6,300 bases of DNA from Planctomycetota bacterium. GTDB lineage: Bacteria > Planctomycetota > Planctomycetia > Pirellulales > Lacipirellulaceae. Below the pieces are notes generated by a model that saw nothing but the letters and a program-made list of their open reading frames with translations, ran no database searches and had not been told where the DNA came from. The stretch is taken from positions 1 through 6,300 of the forward strand of contig JAJRUA010000352.1 of assembly GCA_024278035.1 (NCBI GenBank), read 5' to 3'. This document shows positions 5,807 through 6,300 of the stretch, piece after piece. Within the stretch, counting starts at the first letter, position 1. The number at the start of each line of letters is the position of its first letter. A program made the translations under genes and the position numbers.

Positions 5807-6300
5807 GTGAGCACTCAGGCCACGGTGGCCGACGCGGCGTCTCCTGCCCAAGGGGGCCTTGCCCGGCTTGCCGATCAATTGACTCGGCACGAAGATTTCG
5901 TCCGCGTCTCCAAGAGCCTCGAAGCGGGGCATAGTGGGACATTGGGCGGCGTCTGGGGCGCTTCGCGCGCGTTGGTTGGGGCGGCTCTTGCCTGTCGGGC
6001 CCCGGGGCCCGTGGTGATTGTTTTGCCGCACCTGAGCGATGTCGAGCCGTTCGCAGCCGATGTCGAACTCTTCTCCAAGAAGCCCATCGCGTTGTTCCCC
6101 GCTTGGCAAGCCGAACGGGCCGAACGGGTGGTCGATGACGAAACCTTCGGTCTTCGGTTACGAACGCTCAAAGCGCTCTCGGGCGACACCCCACCGGCGA
6201 TCGTGGTGAGTTGCATTCAAGCGCTGCTGCAACCGACGATGCCGCCTGAGCGAATCCTTGCCGCTACGCGGCAGTTGGCGGTGGGCGACTCGCTTGATAC
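5807..6300 (+). CDS. mfd: Transcription-repair coupling factor Mfd, N-terminal part only
   Basis: Mfd removes RNA polymerase stalled at DNA lesions and recruits UvrA for nucleotide excision repair. Only the first 164 of roughly 1,100 residues are present, covering the start of the UvrB-like N-terminal module. Residues 46-61 (LGGVWGASRALVGAAL) correspond to the degenerate nucleotide-binding loop (LGELTGAACATLVA in E. coli). PGPVVIVLPHLSDVEPFAADVELF (66-89), the LFPAW motif (96-100), FGLRLRTLKAL (114-124), IVVSCIQALLQPTMPPE (132-148) and VGDSLD (159-164) follow in the usual Mfd order. The helicase/translocase and UvrA-binding parts lie beyond the window. I chose the GTG at 5807 because upstream the frame reaches only a TTG at 5744 after a TAG at 5741, and that stretch does not look like Mfd. 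CGGAG precedes the GTG too closely to be a good ribosome-binding site. The gene is transcribed divergently from the LysM gene. Confidence 0.9.
   Translation, partial: MSTQATVADAASPAQGGLARLADQLTRHEDFVRVSKSLEAGHSGTLGGVWGASRALVGAALACRAPGPVVIVLPHLSDVEPFAADVELFSKKPIALFPAWQAERAERVVDDETFGLRLRTLKALSGDTPPAIVVSCIQALLQPTMPPERILAATRQLAVGDSLD

Noticed and set aside
5687..6216. Minus-strand open frames opposite the mfd start
   Set aside because: They overlap the Mfd coding sequence, which has clear family motifs, and resemble no known protein.

Overview
The window most likely comes from a planctomycete, probably of the Pirellulales type. This is an inference from three things: the style of the Mfd N-terminus, a conserved nuclease-like protein of a kind I associate with that phylum, and moderately high G+C with few clear Shine-Dalgarno sites. 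No rRNA or other marker here fixes the taxonomy.

Layout: five genes lie on the minus strand and one divergent gene on the plus strand. In minus-strand transcription order they are: a membrane-anchored LysM protein with a YkuD-like C-terminal domain (5514 to 4273); pyrE, orotate phosphoribosyltransferase (4204 to 3635); a small protein that looks like a PD-(D/E)XK nuclease fold plus a C-terminal winged-helix-like segment (3518 to 2835); fabH, beta-ketoacyl-ACP synthase III (2728 to 1706); and pepF, oligoendopeptidase F (1585 to beyond base 1, C-terminus missing). From 5807 the plus strand encodes the first 164 residues of Mfd, the transcription-repair coupling factor. The interval 5515-5806 is therefore a divergent promoter region. 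No tRNA, rRNA, CRISPR array, insertion sequence or transposase gene is visible.

The genes are mostly housekeeping (pyrimidine synthesis, fatty-acid initiation, peptide turnover, repair) and do not form one pathway. The LysM gene and pyrE are close enough to be co-transcribed; the others are separated by 100-120 bases.

Three things stand out. First, a palindromic repeat occurs twice, each time just downstream of a minus-strand stop codon (after fabH and after pyrE). One copy is a perfect 34-bp inverted repeat; the other keeps 49 aligned bases but has a disrupted left arm. Each arm is itself an imperfect palindrome, so the element resembles a REP/BIME unit. Second, the YkuD-like domain of the LysM protein lacks the catalytic cysteine and histidine, so it looks like a pseudo-L,D-transpeptidase. 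Third, the protein at 2835-3518 shows a nuclease-like D...E-x-Q signature and no function that I recognise. I did not find a complete new multi-gene system.
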